Source: JAICJR01 sp036494715 | Lineage (GTDB): Bacteria > Actinomycetota > Thermoleophilia > Solirubrobacterales > Thermoleophilaceae | DNA: 64,000 nucleotides | Reading direction: 5' to 3' | NCBI GenBank assembly: GCA_036494715.1 | Contig: DASXNY010000050.1 | Span: forward strand, 1-64,000 | In this document: piece by piece, positions 49,080-58,130 of the stretch | How positions within the stretch are numbered: position 1 is the first letter of the stretch | Layout: each line of letters begins with the position of its first letter | Program-made: the position numbers and the translations under genes | The notes under the pieces: model-generated | What the model saw: the letters and a program-made list of their open reading frames with translations, nothing else | Database searches by the model: none | What the model was told of the DNA's origin: nothing

Positions 49080-49601
49080 ATGCGTAACGATGTCGGCGTG
49101 GAGATCACGCTCACGGTCAACGGCGAGGAGCGGCGCGTCGAGGTCGATGTCCGCACGACCCTGCTCGACCTGCTGCGCGAGCGGCTCGGCCTGACCGGGG
49201 CGAAGAAGGGCTGCGATCACGGCCAGTGCGGCGCGTGCACGATCCTCCTCGACGGCCGGCGCGTGAACAGCTGCCTCGTGCTCGCGGTCGCGCACCAGGG
49301 CGCGGAGATCGTGACGATCGAGGGCCTGGCGGAGGACGGTGAGCTGCACCCGCTGCAGGCGGCGTTCATCGAGCACGACGCCTTCCAGTGCGGCTACTGC
49401 ACGCCCGGCCAGATCTGCTCCGCCGCCGGAATGCTGTCCGAGCACCAGGCCGGCTGGCCGAGCGCGGTGTCGCCCGACCTCGCCGCGGCCGGCGGCGACG
49501 AGCTCAGCGACGAGGAGATCCGCGAGCGCATGAGCGGCAACATCTGCCGCTGCGGCGCCTACCTGAACATCGTGCGGGCGATCTCGGATGTGGCGAAGTG
49601 A
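49080..49601 (+). CDS. Molybdenum hydroxylase 2Fe-2S subunit
   Basis: 173 residues. Plant-type cluster ligands are in GCDHGQCGACTILLDGRRVNSC, and the second cluster in CGYCTPGQICSAAG and GNICRCGAYLNIV. It carries electrons from the molybdenum site to FAD in xanthine dehydrogenase/aldehyde oxidase enzymes. The PaoA-type E. coli subunit has a Tat signal; none is visible here, so the enzyme should be cytoplasmic. GTGA overlap with the FAD subunit gene. Confidence 0.95.
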   Translation: MRNDVGVEITLTVNGEERRVEVDVRTTLLDLLRERLGLTGAKKGCDHGQCGACTILLDGRRVNSCLVLAVAHQGAEIVTIEGLAEDGELHPLQAAFIEHDAFQCGYCTPGQICSAAGMLSEHQAGWPSAVSPDLAAAGGDELSDEEIRERMSGNICRCGAYLNIVRAISDVAK

Positions 49602-50584
49602 GGCCGTTCGAGTACGAGCGCGCCGACGGCACCCCGGGCGCGGTGGCGGCGCTGGTCGAGCACGGGCCGGACGCCAGGTACCTCGGCGGCGGCACCAACC
49701 TGGTCGACCTGATGAAGCTCGGAGTGGAGACGCCGGCGCGGCTCGTGGACGTGTCGCGGCTGCCGCTGGCCGAGATCGCGGAGCGTCCGGATGGCGGGCT
49801 GAGCATCGGCGCCACGGCCACCAACAGCCAGCTCGCGGTCCATCCCGCCGTGCGCGCACGCTACCCGGTGCTCGCCCAGGCGCTCTTGTCCGGCGCCTCG
49901 GGCCAGCTGCGCAACCTCGCCACTGTGGGCGGCAACCTGCTGCAGCGAACGCGCTGCTCGTACTTCCAGGACGTATCGAAGCCATGCAACAAGCGCGCGC
50001 CCGGCTCCGGTTGCCCGGCGATCGAGGGCGACCACCGCAACCACGCGATCCTCGGCCACTCGAGCGCCTGCGTGGCCACGCACCCGTCCGACATGGCGGT
50101 GGCGCTGGCGGCGCTCGACGCCACGGTCGAGATCCGCGGGGCAAAGGGCGAGCGCACGCTGCCGCTGCGGGAGCTGCACCGGCTCCCCGGGGACGAGCCC
50201 GAGCGCGACACGACGCTCGAGCCCGGTGACCTGATCACCGGCGTGGAGCTGCCGCCGCTTCCACTCGCCGCCAACTCGCGCTACCGCAAGGTGCGCGACC
50301 GCGCCTCGTTCGCCTTCGCGGTCGTGTCGATCGCGGCCGCGCTCGACGTCGCGGACGGCACGGTGCGCGACTGCCGCATCGCGCTCGGCGGCGTGGCGCA
50401 CGTGCCCTGGCGGGCCACGCGCGCGGAGGAGGCGCTGCGCGGCGCGCCGGCCGACGAGCAGAGCTTCGCCGCGGCCGCGGACGCTGAGCTGGCCGCCGCG
50501 CAACCGCTGCGCGACAACGGCTTCAAGCTGCCACTCGCGCGGGCGCTCGTGGTTCGCACGCTGATGGAGCTGCGCGAGCGATGA
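49598..50584 (+). CDS. Molybdenum hydroxylase FAD subunit with extra Fe-S cysteine cluster
   Basis: 328 residues. FAD-binding YLGGGTNLVDLMKLGV and ATVGGNLLQRTRC are followed by an insertion YFQDVSKPCNKRAPGSGC whose cysteines match the additional 4Fe-4S site of PaoB/YagS-type subunits. The C-terminal CO-dehydrogenase flavoprotein domain is complete. This places the enzyme in the aldehyde oxidoreductase (PaoABC) rather than xanthine dehydrogenase group. Coupled to both neighbours by 4-base overlaps. Confidence 0.93.
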   Translation: MRPFEYERADGTPGAVAALVEHGPDARYLGGGTNLVDLMKLGVETPARLVDVSRLPLAEIAERPDGGLSIGATATNSQLAVHPAVRARYPVLAQALLSGASGQLRNLATVGGNLLQRTRCSYFQDVSKPCNKRAPGSGCPAIEGDHRNHAILGHSSACVATHPSDMAVALAALDATVEIRGAKGERTLPLRELHRLPGDEPERDTTLEPGDLITGVELPPLPLAANSRYRKVRDRASFAFAVVSIAAALDVADGTVRDCRIALGGVAHVPWRATRAEEALRGAPADEQSFAAAADAELAAAQPLRDNGFKLPLARALVVRTLMELRER

Positions 50585-52683
50585 GCGGCGCCGACACGCT
50601 CACGCGCGCCGTCGGGACGCCGCTCGACCGCATCGAGGCGCGCGACAAGGTCACGGGGCAAGCGCTCTACGCCTACGAGCACACGGCGCACAGCCCGCTC
50701 TACGCGGAGCCTGTCCAAGCGCAGATCGCGCTCGGCCGGGTGCGCTCGATCGACCCCGCCGAGACGCTCGCGCAGCCAGGCGTGATCACGGTGATCTCGC
50801 ACGCCAACGCGCCGCGGCTCGAGCCCGTGGCGGACGGCGAGCTGGCGCTGTTCCAGTCGGACCGTGTGTCCTACCGCGGCCAGTTCGTCGCCGCCGTGGT
50901 GGCCGACAGCCCGGAGAGCGCCCGCGAGGGCCAGCGCCTCCTGCGCATCGAGTACGAGCAGGAGCCACACGACGTCGAGCTGCGGGCCGACCACCCCAAG
51001 CTCTACACCCCCGAGAAGGTCAACCCCAACTTCCCCGCCGAAACGAGCCAGGGCGACGTCGAGGCGGCGCTCGCCGCCGCGCAGGTGGTGGTGGACGAGA
51101 CCTACATCACGCCCGCGTTCCACAACAACGCGATGGAGCCGCACGCGTCGGTGGCTGCCTGGGAGAGCGGCAATCTGACCGTGTACGACTCGAACCAGGG
51201 CGCGCCGACCGCCCGCGACACGCTCGCGCAGGTGTTCGGGCTGCCGCCCGAGCGCGTGCGCGTGATCTCAAACCACGTGGGCGGCGGCTTCGGCTCGAAG
51301 GGCACGCCGCGCCCGCAGCTCGTGCTCGCGGCGCTGGCGGCTCAGCTCGTCGAGCGTCCCGTGAAGGTCGCGGTCACGCGGCAGCAAATGTTCGCCACGG
51401 TCGGCTACCGCACGCCGACGATCCAGCGCCTGCGGCTCGGCGCGAGCGCCGACGGCGTGCTCGACGCGATCTCGCACGAGGTGGTCGAGCAGACCTCCAC
51501 GGTCCGGGAGTTCGCCGAGCAGACGGCGGTGGTCACGCGGCTGATGTACGCGGCGCCCCATCGCCTCACGACGCACCGCGTTGCCGCGCTGGACGTGCCC
51601 ACCCCCTCGTGGATGCGCGCCCCCGGGGAGTGTCCCGGGATGTACGCGCTCGAGTCCGCGATGGACGAGCTGGCGATCGCCTGCGCGGTCGATCCGGTGG
51701 AGCTGCGCATCCGCAACGAGCCGGAGACCGAGCCCGAGACCGGCAAGCAGTTCAGCTCGCGCAATGTCGTTGCCTGCCTGCGCGAGGGCGCGGAGCGCTT
51801 CGGCTGGGCCGACCGCGACCCCACACCCGCCGCGCGGCGCGAGGGCCGCTGGCTGGTCGGCAGCGGCATGGCATCGTCGACCTATCCAGCGCGGCGCCGC
51901 CCCTCACAGGCGATCGCCAGGGCCGAGCCCGACGGCGGCTTCACCGTGCGCATCGGTGCCGCCGACATCGGCACCGGCGCGCGCACCGCGCTCACCCAGA
52001 TCGCGGCGGACGCGCTCGGCATCGAGCCGGAGCGTGTGCACATGGAGATCGGCGACAGCGCTCTGCCCACGGCGATGCTCGCCGGCGGCTCGATGGGCAC
52101 GGCCTCATGGGGCTCGGCCGTGGTCCGCGCCTGCGAGGCACTGCTCGCCAAGCTCGAGCCGTCGGGGGACGGCGCGATCCCGGCCGAGGGCGTGGAGGCC
52201 GAGGCCGACACGAGCGAGGAGATCGAACGCGACGAGGACCTGTCGCGCAACGCGTTCGGCGCCCAGTTCGCGGAGGTGCGCGTGGACGCGGACAGCGGCG
52301 AGGTGCGCGTCGCGCGCATGCTCGGCGTGTTCGCGGCCGGGCACATCATCAATCCGAAGACCGCGCGCTCGCAGTTCATCGGCGGCATGACGATGGGCAT
52401 CGGCATGGCCCTGCACGAGGAGAGCATCATGGACCTCGAGTTCGGCGACTACCTCAACCGCGATCTCGCCCAGTACCACGTGCCCGCCTGCGCCGACATC
52501 CTCGACGTCGAGGCCCACTGGATCGACGAGGACGACCCCAAGCTCAACCCGATGGGCTCCAAGGGCATCGGCGAGATCGGGATCGTGGGCACGGCGGCGG
52601 CGGTCGCGAACGCCGTCCATCACGCCACCGGCATCCGCGTGCGCGACCTCCCGATCCGGCTCGACCGCCTTATCCGCGTGTAG
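50581..52683 (+). CDS. Molybdopterin-binding large subunit of aldehyde oxidoreductase type
   Basis: 700 residues. The a/b hammerhead domain spans about 20-125; molybdopterin segments include VGGGFGSKG, MRAPGECPGMYALESAMDELA and GGSMGTASWGSA. The catalytic glutamate lies in SKGIGEIGIVG near the C-terminus. It hydroxylates aldehydes or heterocycles. PaoC-like in size and motif order. It follows the FAD subunit by ATGA and its stop abuts the start of the next gene. Confidence 0.94.
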   Translation: MSGADTLTRAVGTPLDRIEARDKVTGQALYAYEHTAHSPLYAEPVQAQIALGRVRSIDPAETLAQPGVITVISHANAPRLEPVADGELALFQSDRVSYRGQFVAAVVADSPESAREGQRLLRIEYEQEPHDVELRADHPKLYTPEKVNPNFPAETSQGDVEAALAAAQVVVDETYITPAFHNNAMEPHASVAAWESGNLTVYDSNQGAPTARDTLAQVFGLPPERVRVISNHVGGGFGSKGTPRPQLVLAALAAQLVERPVKVAVTRQQMFATVGYRTPTIQRLRLGASADGVLDAISHEVVEQTSTVREFAEQTAVVTRLMYAAPHRLTTHRVAALDVPTPSWMRAPGECPGMYALESAMDELAIACAVDPVELRIRNEPETEPETGKQFSSRNVVACLREGAERFGWADRDPTPAARREGRWLVGSGMASSTYPARRRPSQAIARAEPDGGFTVRIGAADIGTGARTALTQIAADALGIEPERVHMEIGDSALPTAMLAGGSMGTASWGSAVVRACEALLAKLEPSGDGAIPAEGVEAEADTSEEIERDEDLSRNAFGAQFAEVRVDADSGEVRVARMLGVFAAGHIINPKTARSQFIGGMTMGIGMALHEESIMDLEFGDYLNRDLAQYHVPACADILDVEAHWIDEDDPKLNPMGSKGIGEIGIVGTAAAVANAVHHATGIRVRDLPIRLDRLIRV

Positions 52684-54147
52684 GTGGGGGACACGCCGGA
52701 CGCGGTCGTGGTCGGCGCCGGGCCCAACGGGCTGGCGGCGGCGATCGAGCTTGCGCGGGCGGGCCGCTCCGTGCTGGTGCTCGAGCGCGCGGCGGACGTC
52801 GGCGGCGGGACGCGCACCGCCGAGCTCACGCTGCCCGGCTTCCGGCACGACGTCTGCTCGGCCGTGCATCCGCTGGCGGCCGCATCGCCATTCCTGCGCG
52901 GTCTGCCGCTCGAGCGCTTCGGGCTCGAGCTGATCGAGCCGGAGGTCCCGGCGGCGCACCCGCTCGACGACGGCAGCGCCGCGGTTCTTCACCGCTCGCT
53001 GACCGACACCAGCGCGGGCCTCGGCCGCGACGGCGATGCCTACAGCGCGCTGCTCGAGCCGTTCGTAAGTGACTGGGAGCGGCTGGCCGAGGTGCTGCTC
53101 GGACCTCCGCTGGCGCCCGCGCACCCGCTGCTCGCCGCGCGCTTCGCGGCTAGGGGCGCGGCGCCTGCGGCGGCGTTTGCGCGTTTGCGCTTTCGGGAGG
53201 AGGCGGCGCGCGCGCTCTTCGCCGGCATGGCCGCCCACTCGATCCGCCCGCTCGGCGCGCCCGCCACCAGCGCGTTCGCGCTCCTCCTGATGACGCTCGG
53301 GCACAGCGTGGGCTGGCCCTTCGCACGTGGCGGCTCGCAAGCGATCGCGCACGCGCTGCGCGGCTACCTCGAGTCGCTCGGCGGCATCGTGGAGACCGGG
53401 CATGCAGTCGCGTCCCTCGAGGAGCTGCCGGCCGCCAAGGCGATTCTGTTCGACACCTCGCCCGCCCAGCTCGCAGCGATCTGCGGCGACGCGCTGCCGG
53501 CTCGCTACCGCTCGCGCCTCGATCACTTCCGCCCCGGGCCCGGGGTGTTCAAGGTCGACTACGCCCTTGCCGAGCCGTCACCGTGGCGCGCCGAGGAGTG
53601 CCGTCAGGCCGGAACCATCCACCTCGGCGGCACGCTCGCCGAGATCGCGGCGTCGGAGCGCGCGGTAGCGGCCGGCCGACATCCCGAGCGCCCGTACGTC
53701 CTCGTGGCTCAGCCCAGCATCGCCGATCCCACACGGGTGCCCGACGGCAGGCACACGCTCTGGGCCTATTGCCACGTTCCGAACGGCTCGACGGTGGACA
53801 TGACGGCCGCGATCGAGGCACAGCTCGAGCGCTTCGCGCCGGGATTCAGGGACGTGATCGTCGCGCAGGCCACGCGCAAGACGAAGCAGCTCGAGCTCGA
53901 GAATCCCAACTACGCGGGCGGCGACATCAGCGGCGGCGCGGCGAGCCTCCGTCAGCTGATCGCCCGGCCCGTGGCGAGCCGCTGCCCCTACGCAACGCCC
54001 AACCCACGCCTCTTCCTCTGCTCGGCCTCTACGTCTCCCGGCGCGGGCGTCCACGGCATGTGCGGGTACAACGCGGCACGCGCGGCGCTGGCACGCGGGC
54101 CGTGGACCGTGAGGACGCGGCCGGGGCGGCGGCGCCCCGTCCTTTAG
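52684..54147 (+). CDS. Phytoene desaturase-like NAD(P)/FAD oxidoreductase
   Basis: 487 residues. The N-terminal Rossmann motif VVVGAGPNGLAAAIELARAG (8-27) is followed by VLERAADVGGGTRT, the GG-doublet of the amine oxidase/phytoene dehydrogenase superfamily, and a C-terminal SASTSPGAGVHGMCGYNAA segment that contacts FAD. Members desaturate or oxidise lipids, carotenoids or unknown substrates. The GTG start directly abuts the molybdenum subunit stop, so it belongs to the operon although such a partner is unusual for PaoABC. Start is otherwise uncertain. Confidence 0.85.
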   Translation: MGDTPDAVVVGAGPNGLAAAIELARAGRSVLVLERAADVGGGTRTAELTLPGFRHDVCSAVHPLAAASPFLRGLPLERFGLELIEPEVPAAHPLDDGSAAVLHRSLTDTSAGLGRDGDAYSALLEPFVSDWERLAEVLLGPPLAPAHPLLAARFAARGAAPAAAFARLRFREEAARALFAGMAAHSIRPLGAPATSAFALLLMTLGHSVGWPFARGGSQAIAHALRGYLESLGGIVETGHAVASLEELPAAKAILFDTSPAQLAAICGDALPARYRSRLDHFRPGPGVFKVDYALAEPSPWRAEECRQAGTIHLGGTLAEIAASERAVAAGRHPERPYVLVAQPSIADPTRVPDGRHTLWAYCHVPNGSTVDMTAAIEAQLERFAPGFRDVIVAQATRKTKQLELENPNYAGGDISGGAASLRQLIARPVASRCPYATPNPRLFLCSASTSPGAGVHGMCGYNAARAALARGPWTVRTRPGRRRPVL

Positions 54148-54254
54148 TCCGAAGCGCTCGCCTCCCCCGGACCGCTAAACCGCCGGTCGGCGATTGTCTA
54201 GGCCGCCCGACGCCCTGACGAGGGCCTACCCGGCCGGAGGTCGGCTATTCGTCA

Positions 54255-54295
54255 GAGTCGTCCGGAGCTTGGACCGTGTCCGTCCGGCCCGACTC
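54255..54295. repeat. Imperfect inverted repeat in the catalase upstream gap
   Basis: GAGTCG and CGACTC arms enclose CCGG/CCGG inner arms. A smaller GCCCT-GACG-AGGGC hairpin (54212-54225) precedes it. One of the two may terminate the molybdenum hydroxylase operon. The remainder of the 54148-54375 gap holds only the catalase promoter. Confidence 0.45.
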
Positions 54296-54312
54296 GGCCA
54301 ACAAGTTCTTCT

Positions 54313-54337
54313 GTTTGACCGTTTGGACCTTGGGTAG
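54313..54337 (+). promoter_or_regulatory. SigB/SigF-like promoter of the manganese catalase gene
   Basis: GTTT, 15 bases, GGGTAG, 38 bases before the ATG at 54376. The best match in the window. Confidence 0.78.
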
Positions 54338-54375
54338 CCGAGCCCTACCTCAATCCAACCTGCCAGGAGGACCGC

Positions 54376-55284
54376 ATGATTCTGCGTCTTGATCGCTGGG
54401 GAGTCGAGCTCCCGCCACCGTCCGACCCCGACCCGGACGGCGCTGCCGCCGTTCAGGAGCTGATGGGTGGGCGCTTCGGCGAGATGTCCACCTTCCTCAA
54501 TTACACGTTCCAGTCGTTCAACTTCAGGGACAAGGCCTCCGCGCGACCGTTTTACGACCTGATCGCCAACATCGCCGCCGAGGAGTTCGGCCACATCGAG
54601 CTCGTCGCGGCCACGATCAACACGATGCTCACAGGCGCCTCGCCGACCTCCAACGGGAGCGGCGAGATCGCCGGTGCGATGGCGGGCCTGAAGAGCGCGC
54701 GCAATACCCAGCAGTTCATCGCCGGCGGCCACTCGGCCCTGCCGCAGGATTCGAACGGCCGGCCCTGGACCGGCGACAACGTGTTCGCCTCGGGCGACCT
54801 CGTGGAGGACCTCACGCACAACTTCTTCCTCGAGACGGCCGCCCGCAACAACAAGCTGCGCGTGTACGAGATGGTCGATCACCCGGCCGCGAAGGCGCTC
54901 ACCGGCTACCTGCTCGTGCGCGGCGGTGTGCATCAGGTCGCCTACGCGCGGGCGCTCGAGAACCTCACCGGCGCGGACCTGTCCAAGCTGTTCCCGTCGC
55001 CACGGATCCCGACGGACAAGATCCCGGAGTGCCGGCCGCACATCGAGCGCGGCGACCACGCGCGGATCTACCGCTTCTCGCCGAACGACTACAACGAGAT
55101 CGCGGCCGTGTTCAACGGCAAGCACCCGGAGACCGGCGACGAGCTCGAGGTGGTCGACGGCCCGCCCGAGGGGGCCGAGCCAAACGACCTGCCCCCTCAG
55201 CCGCAGGCGTTCGCGCCCGACTACGCGCCGGAAGAGATCAGCCAGATCGCGGACAAGCTGAAGGAAGCCGCGGGGATCAAGTAG
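54376..55284 (+). CDS. Manganese (non-heme) catalase
   Basis: 302 residues. Dimanganese ligands are visible as Glu36 (GEMSTFLNY), Glu70 and His73 (EEFGHIEL), Glu153 (FLETAARN) and His186 (GGVHQVAYA). It disproportionates hydrogen peroxide in the cytoplasm. The ATG follows CAGGAGG by 6 bases. The C-terminal third contains an EPNDLPPQPQAFAPDYAPEE tail typical of the long form. Transcription from a general-stress promoter and termination at the hairpin at 55309 make it monocistronic. Confidence 0.95.
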   Translation: MILRLDRWGVELPPPSDPDPDGAAAVQELMGGRFGEMSTFLNYTFQSFNFRDKASARPFYDLIANIAAEEFGHIELVAATINTMLTGASPTSNGSGEIAGAMAGLKSARNTQQFIAGGHSALPQDSNGRPWTGDNVFASGDLVEDLTHNFFLETAARNNKLRVYEMVDHPAAKALTGYLLVRGGVHQVAYARALENLTGADLSKLFPSPRIPTDKIPECRPHIERGDHARIYRFSPNDYNEIAAVFNGKHPETGDELEVVDGPPEGAEPNDLPPQPQAFAPDYAPEEISQIADKLKEAAGIK

Positions 55285-55308
55285 TCCTCCTCCCCAGAGG
55301 TCGAGCGT

Positions 55309-55332
55309 GGCGGGGGCTGACCTGCCCCCGCC
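55309..55332. terminator. Bidirectional terminator between catalase and Ku genes
   Basis: A perfect 9-base stem GGCGGGGGC/GCCCCCGCC with a 6-base loop sits between the convergent stop codons. No T-run. Confidence 0.78.
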
Positions 55333-55344
55333 GCGTGTGCGGCC

Positions 55345-56268
55345 TCAGTCGTCGCCGAGCGCCTCGATCAGCTGCTTCTTGGACATCTTGGTGCGGCCCT
55401 TGATGCCGGCCTTCCGTGCGCGCGCGTAGAGCTCGTCACGGTCGAGATCAGCGAGCTCGCCGTCGCCGTTCTCCTCCTCCCTGATCGGCCGGCCGGCGCG
55501 CGCGTTCGCGAGCGTGCGCTCGAGCGCCGCCATCAGATCGGGCGTGGCCGGCGGCTGGCGCTCGGGTTCCGGCGCCTCGATCTTGCGGCGCTTGCGCTTG
55601 TCCTCGATCACGCGGCGCAGGCGCTCGCGGTAGCAGTCCTCGTAGCGCTCCGGATCCCAGTCCGCGGCAAGCTCCTCGATCAGCGTAACCGCCTGGTCGA
55701 GCTGCTTCTTCACGGGCTTCTTGCCGCCAGCCCGAATCGCCGAGCTCGGCCGCACCTCGTCGTGGAAGAGCATCGTCGTGAGCGTGAGCGCGCCGTCGCG
55801 CACGCTCACGGCGGCGAGGTACTCCTTCGCGCGCATCACGAAGCGCCCGAGCGCCGCGCGCTCCGACTTGCCCATGGCCTCCACGAGCAGTCGGTAGGCG
55901 CGCCGGGTGCCCTCGCTCTCGCCGGCGGGGACGAGGAAATAGGGGTGGTCGAAGTAGATCGGGTCGATGTCCGCCAGCTCGACGAAGGCCTCGATCTCGA
56001 TCGTGCGCGTCTTGCGCGGCTGCACCGAGCCGAGCTCCTCGTCGGTGACGACCACCTGCTTGCCGTCGAGGTCATAGCTGTGGGCCACCTCCTCCCAGGC
56101 CACCTCCACGTCCTCCTCGGAGCAGAAGCGGCGCTGCTCGATGCGCGCCTTGTCCTTCTCGTGCAACTCGTGGAAGTGGTAGTCGAGATCGCGGGCCGCG
56201 CTCACGAGCTGCACGGGCACGTTGACGAGGCCGAAGCTGAGCGAGCCGTTCCAGATCGTCCGCGCCAA
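55345..56268 (-). CDS. ku: Ku DNA-end-binding protein with C-terminal SAP-like extension
   Basis: 307 residues. The bacterial Ku core begins TIWNGSLSFGLVNVPVQL and includes RRFCSEEDVEV and KEYLAAVSVRDGAL. Beyond the core, a basic stretch (KRKRRKIE) and a terminal SAP/Rho-N-like helix pair (DLDRDELYARARKAGIKGRTKMSKKQLIEAL) could bind DNA. Ku holds double-strand ends for LigD in NHEJ. The TTG start lies 3 bases after the stop of a second, shorter Ku gene. Confidence 0.95.
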   Translation of the reverse strand: MARTIWNGSLSFGLVNVPVQLVSAARDLDYHFHELHEKDKARIEQRRFCSEEDVEVAWEEVAHSYDLDGKQVVVTDEELGSVQPRKTRTIEIEAFVELADIDPIYFDHPYFLVPAGESEGTRRAYRLLVEAMGKSERAALGRFVMRAKEYLAAVSVRDGALTLTTMLFHDEVRPSSAIRAGGKKPVKKQLDQAVTLIEELAADWDPERYEDCYRERLRRVIEDKRKRRKIEAPEPERQPPATPDLMAALERTLANARAGRPIREEENGDGELADLDRDELYARARKAGIKGRTKMSKKQLIEALGDD

Positions 56269-56271
56269 TGC

Positions 56272-57039
56272 TCAGTTCCCCGAGCCGAGGCTCGCCTCTA
56301 GCGCGGCCATCAGGTCGTCGCCGTGCGCCGGCTCCTCCTGCTCGGCCAGGTCGATCTCCTCGCCCTTGGCCTTGCGCCGGATCAGGCCGAGCACGGCGTC
56401 GCGATAGGTGTCCTCGTAGGCGCTCGGGTCGAAGTCTTGGGCAAGGGCGTCGACCAAGCGGTCGGCCATCTGAAGCTCCTGCTTCGAGGGCTTGCGTCCG
56501 GCGGATGGCAGCTCGAGCTCGCCCCCGGACACGACCTCGTCATCGAAGCGCAGCGTGTGCAGCGCGAGCACGCCATCGAGCGCGCGCACCGCGACGAGGT
56601 ACTCGCGATCATGGAAGCTGAAGCGGCCGATACCGGCCCGGCCGCTGCGGGCCAGCGCGTCGTGGAGCAGCCGGTAGACGTCCTTCTCGTCGTCGGCTCC
56701 CACGTAGTAGGTCTTCTCGAAGAAGACGGGGTCGATCTCGTCCACGGGGACGAACTCACTGAGGTGAACGACCTTGCCGCGATCGCCCGCGGCCGCCTTC
56801 ACCTCTTCCTTCTCGAGCACGACGAACGAGTTCTCCGAGACCTCGTAGCCCTTGACCACGTCGCCGTAGTCGACCTCCTTGTCCTCCTTCGAGCAGAAAC
56901 GGCGGTGCTCGATCCGCGCGCCGTCCCGCACGTGCACCTCGTGGAAGTGGACGGTCTTCGAGTCGGTGGCCGAATAGAGCTTGATCGGCACGTTCACAAG
57001 TCCAAACGTGATCGTGCCGTTCCAGATCGATCGCGGCAT
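56272..57039 (-). CDS. ku: Ku DNA-end-binding protein, short paralogue
   Basis: 255 residues: the Ku core (SIWNGTITFGLVNVPIKL, RRFCSKEDKEVDYGDVVKGYE, REYLVAVRALDGVLALHTL) with only a short acidic tail (AEQEEPAHGDDLMAALEASLG) where the neighbour has its DNA-binding extension. ATG at 57039; the open frame upstream crosses the divergent promoter. The two adjacent Ku genes could give hetero-dimers. No LigD or ligase gene is in the window. Confidence 0.95.
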   Translation of the reverse strand: MPRSIWNGTITFGLVNVPIKLYSATDSKTVHFHEVHVRDGARIEHRRFCSKEDKEVDYGDVVKGYEVSENSFVVLEKEEVKAAAGDRGKVVHLSEFVPVDEIDPVFFEKTYYVGADDEKDVYRLLHDALARSGRAGIGRFSFHDREYLVAVRALDGVLALHTLRFDDEVVSGGELELPSAGRKPSKQELQMADRLVDALAQDFDPSAYEDTYRDAVLGLIRRKAKGEEIDLAEQEEPAHGDDLMAALEASLGSGN

Positions 57040-57049
57040 GACCTGCGAG

Positions 57050-57061
57050 ATACCCGGGTAG
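57050..57061. promoter_or_regulatory. Palindromic shared -10 box between divergent ku and epimerase genes
   Basis: ATACCCGGGTAG reads GGGTAG on the plus strand (13 bases before the GTG at 57075) and GGGTAT on the minus strand (10 bases before the ATG at 57039). -35 boxes are poor on both sides. Confidence 0.4.
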
Positions 57062-57074
57062 CCGCCGGCGTACC

Positions 57075-58130
57075 GTGCGAGTTGTAGTCGTAGGAGCAAC
57101 CGGAAACGCGGGCACGAGCACCGTGCGCGCGCTGTCGTGCGATCCGGCCGTGGAGTCGATCGTCGGCGTGGCGCGCCGGCGGCCCGAGCTCGCGCTCGAC
57201 AAGGTCGGCTGGCGCGAGGCCGACGTGCGCAGCTCCGACCTCGCGGCGATCTTCCGCGGCGCTGACGCGGTCGTCCATCTTGCCTGGCTGATCCAGCCGT
57301 CGCGCGACGAGGCAGAGACGCGCGCCGTTAACGTGGATGGCAGCCGGCGGGTGTTTCGCGCCGTCGCCGACGCGGGCGTTCCCGCTCTCGTCTACGCCTC
57401 GTCGGTGGGCGCGTACTCGCCGGGGCCGAAGGACCGTCGCGTCGACGAGAGCTGGCCGACGGGGGGCGTCCAGAGCTCCTTCTATGGTCGCCACAAGGCA
57501 GAGGTAGAGCGGCTGCTCGACGGCTTCGAGAGCGAGCACCCGCGGACGCGAGTGGTGCGGCTGCGGCCGGGACTGATCTTCAAGCGCGGCGCGGCGTCCG
57601 GCATCAGGCGGCTCTTCGTCGGTCCGCTCGCCCCCTCGCCGCTGGTGCGCAAGGGGCTGATCCCGGTGGTGCCGGATGTGCCGCGGTTGCGCTTCCAGGC
57701 GGTGCACTCCGAGGATGTCGGCGAGGCCTACCGGCTCGCCGTGACGAGCGACGCGCGCGGCGCCTTCAACGTCGCCACCGAGCCGGTGCTCGATCCGGCG
57801 GAGCTCGGACGGCTATTGGACGCCCGACCCGTACGGATTCCGGCGGGAATGCTGCGAACCCTCGTCGATCTGACCTGGCGCCTGCGCCTGCAGCCGACCC
57901 CACCCGGCTGGGTCGACCTCGCCCTGCAGACGCCGCTCATGGACATCACCCGCGCCCGGGAGGAGCTCGGCTGGGTGCCACGCCACAGCTCCGGCGAGGC
58001 GCTGCTCGAGCTGCTCGACGGGATCCGCAGGTCGGACGGCGAGCCCACCCCGGCACTCGACCCGCGCGCCGGCGGCCCGCTGCGGGTGCGGGAGTTCCTC
58101 ACCGGCGTCGGCCGCAGGTCGGCGGGCTGA
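57075..58130 (+). CDS. NAD-dependent epimerase/dehydratase family protein
   Basis: 351 residues, extended SDR fold. VVVGATGNAGTSTVRAL (4-20) binds NAD(P); VVHLAW, YASSVGAYSPG and FYGRHKAEVE follow, with the catalytic pair Tyr-x3-Lys reading YGRHK. It is divergent from the Ku genes with a 35-base gap. Members range from sugar epimerases to atypical SDRs that act on lipids or quinones; no function can be fixed. Confidence 0.88.
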   Translation: MRVVVVGATGNAGTSTVRALSCDPAVESIVGVARRRPELALDKVGWREADVRSSDLAAIFRGADAVVHLAWLIQPSRDEAETRAVNVDGSRRVFRAVADAGVPALVYASSVGAYSPGPKDRRVDESWPTGGVQSSFYGRHKAEVERLLDGFESEHPRTRVVRLRPGLIFKRGAASGIRRLFVGPLAPSPLVRKGLIPVVPDVPRLRFQAVHSEDVGEAYRLAVTSDARGAFNVATEPVLDPAELGRLLDARPVRIPAGMLRTLVDLTWRLRLQPTPPGWVDLALQTPLMDITRAREELGWVPRHSSGEALLELLDGIRRSDGEPTPALDPRAGGPLRVREFLTGVGRRSAG

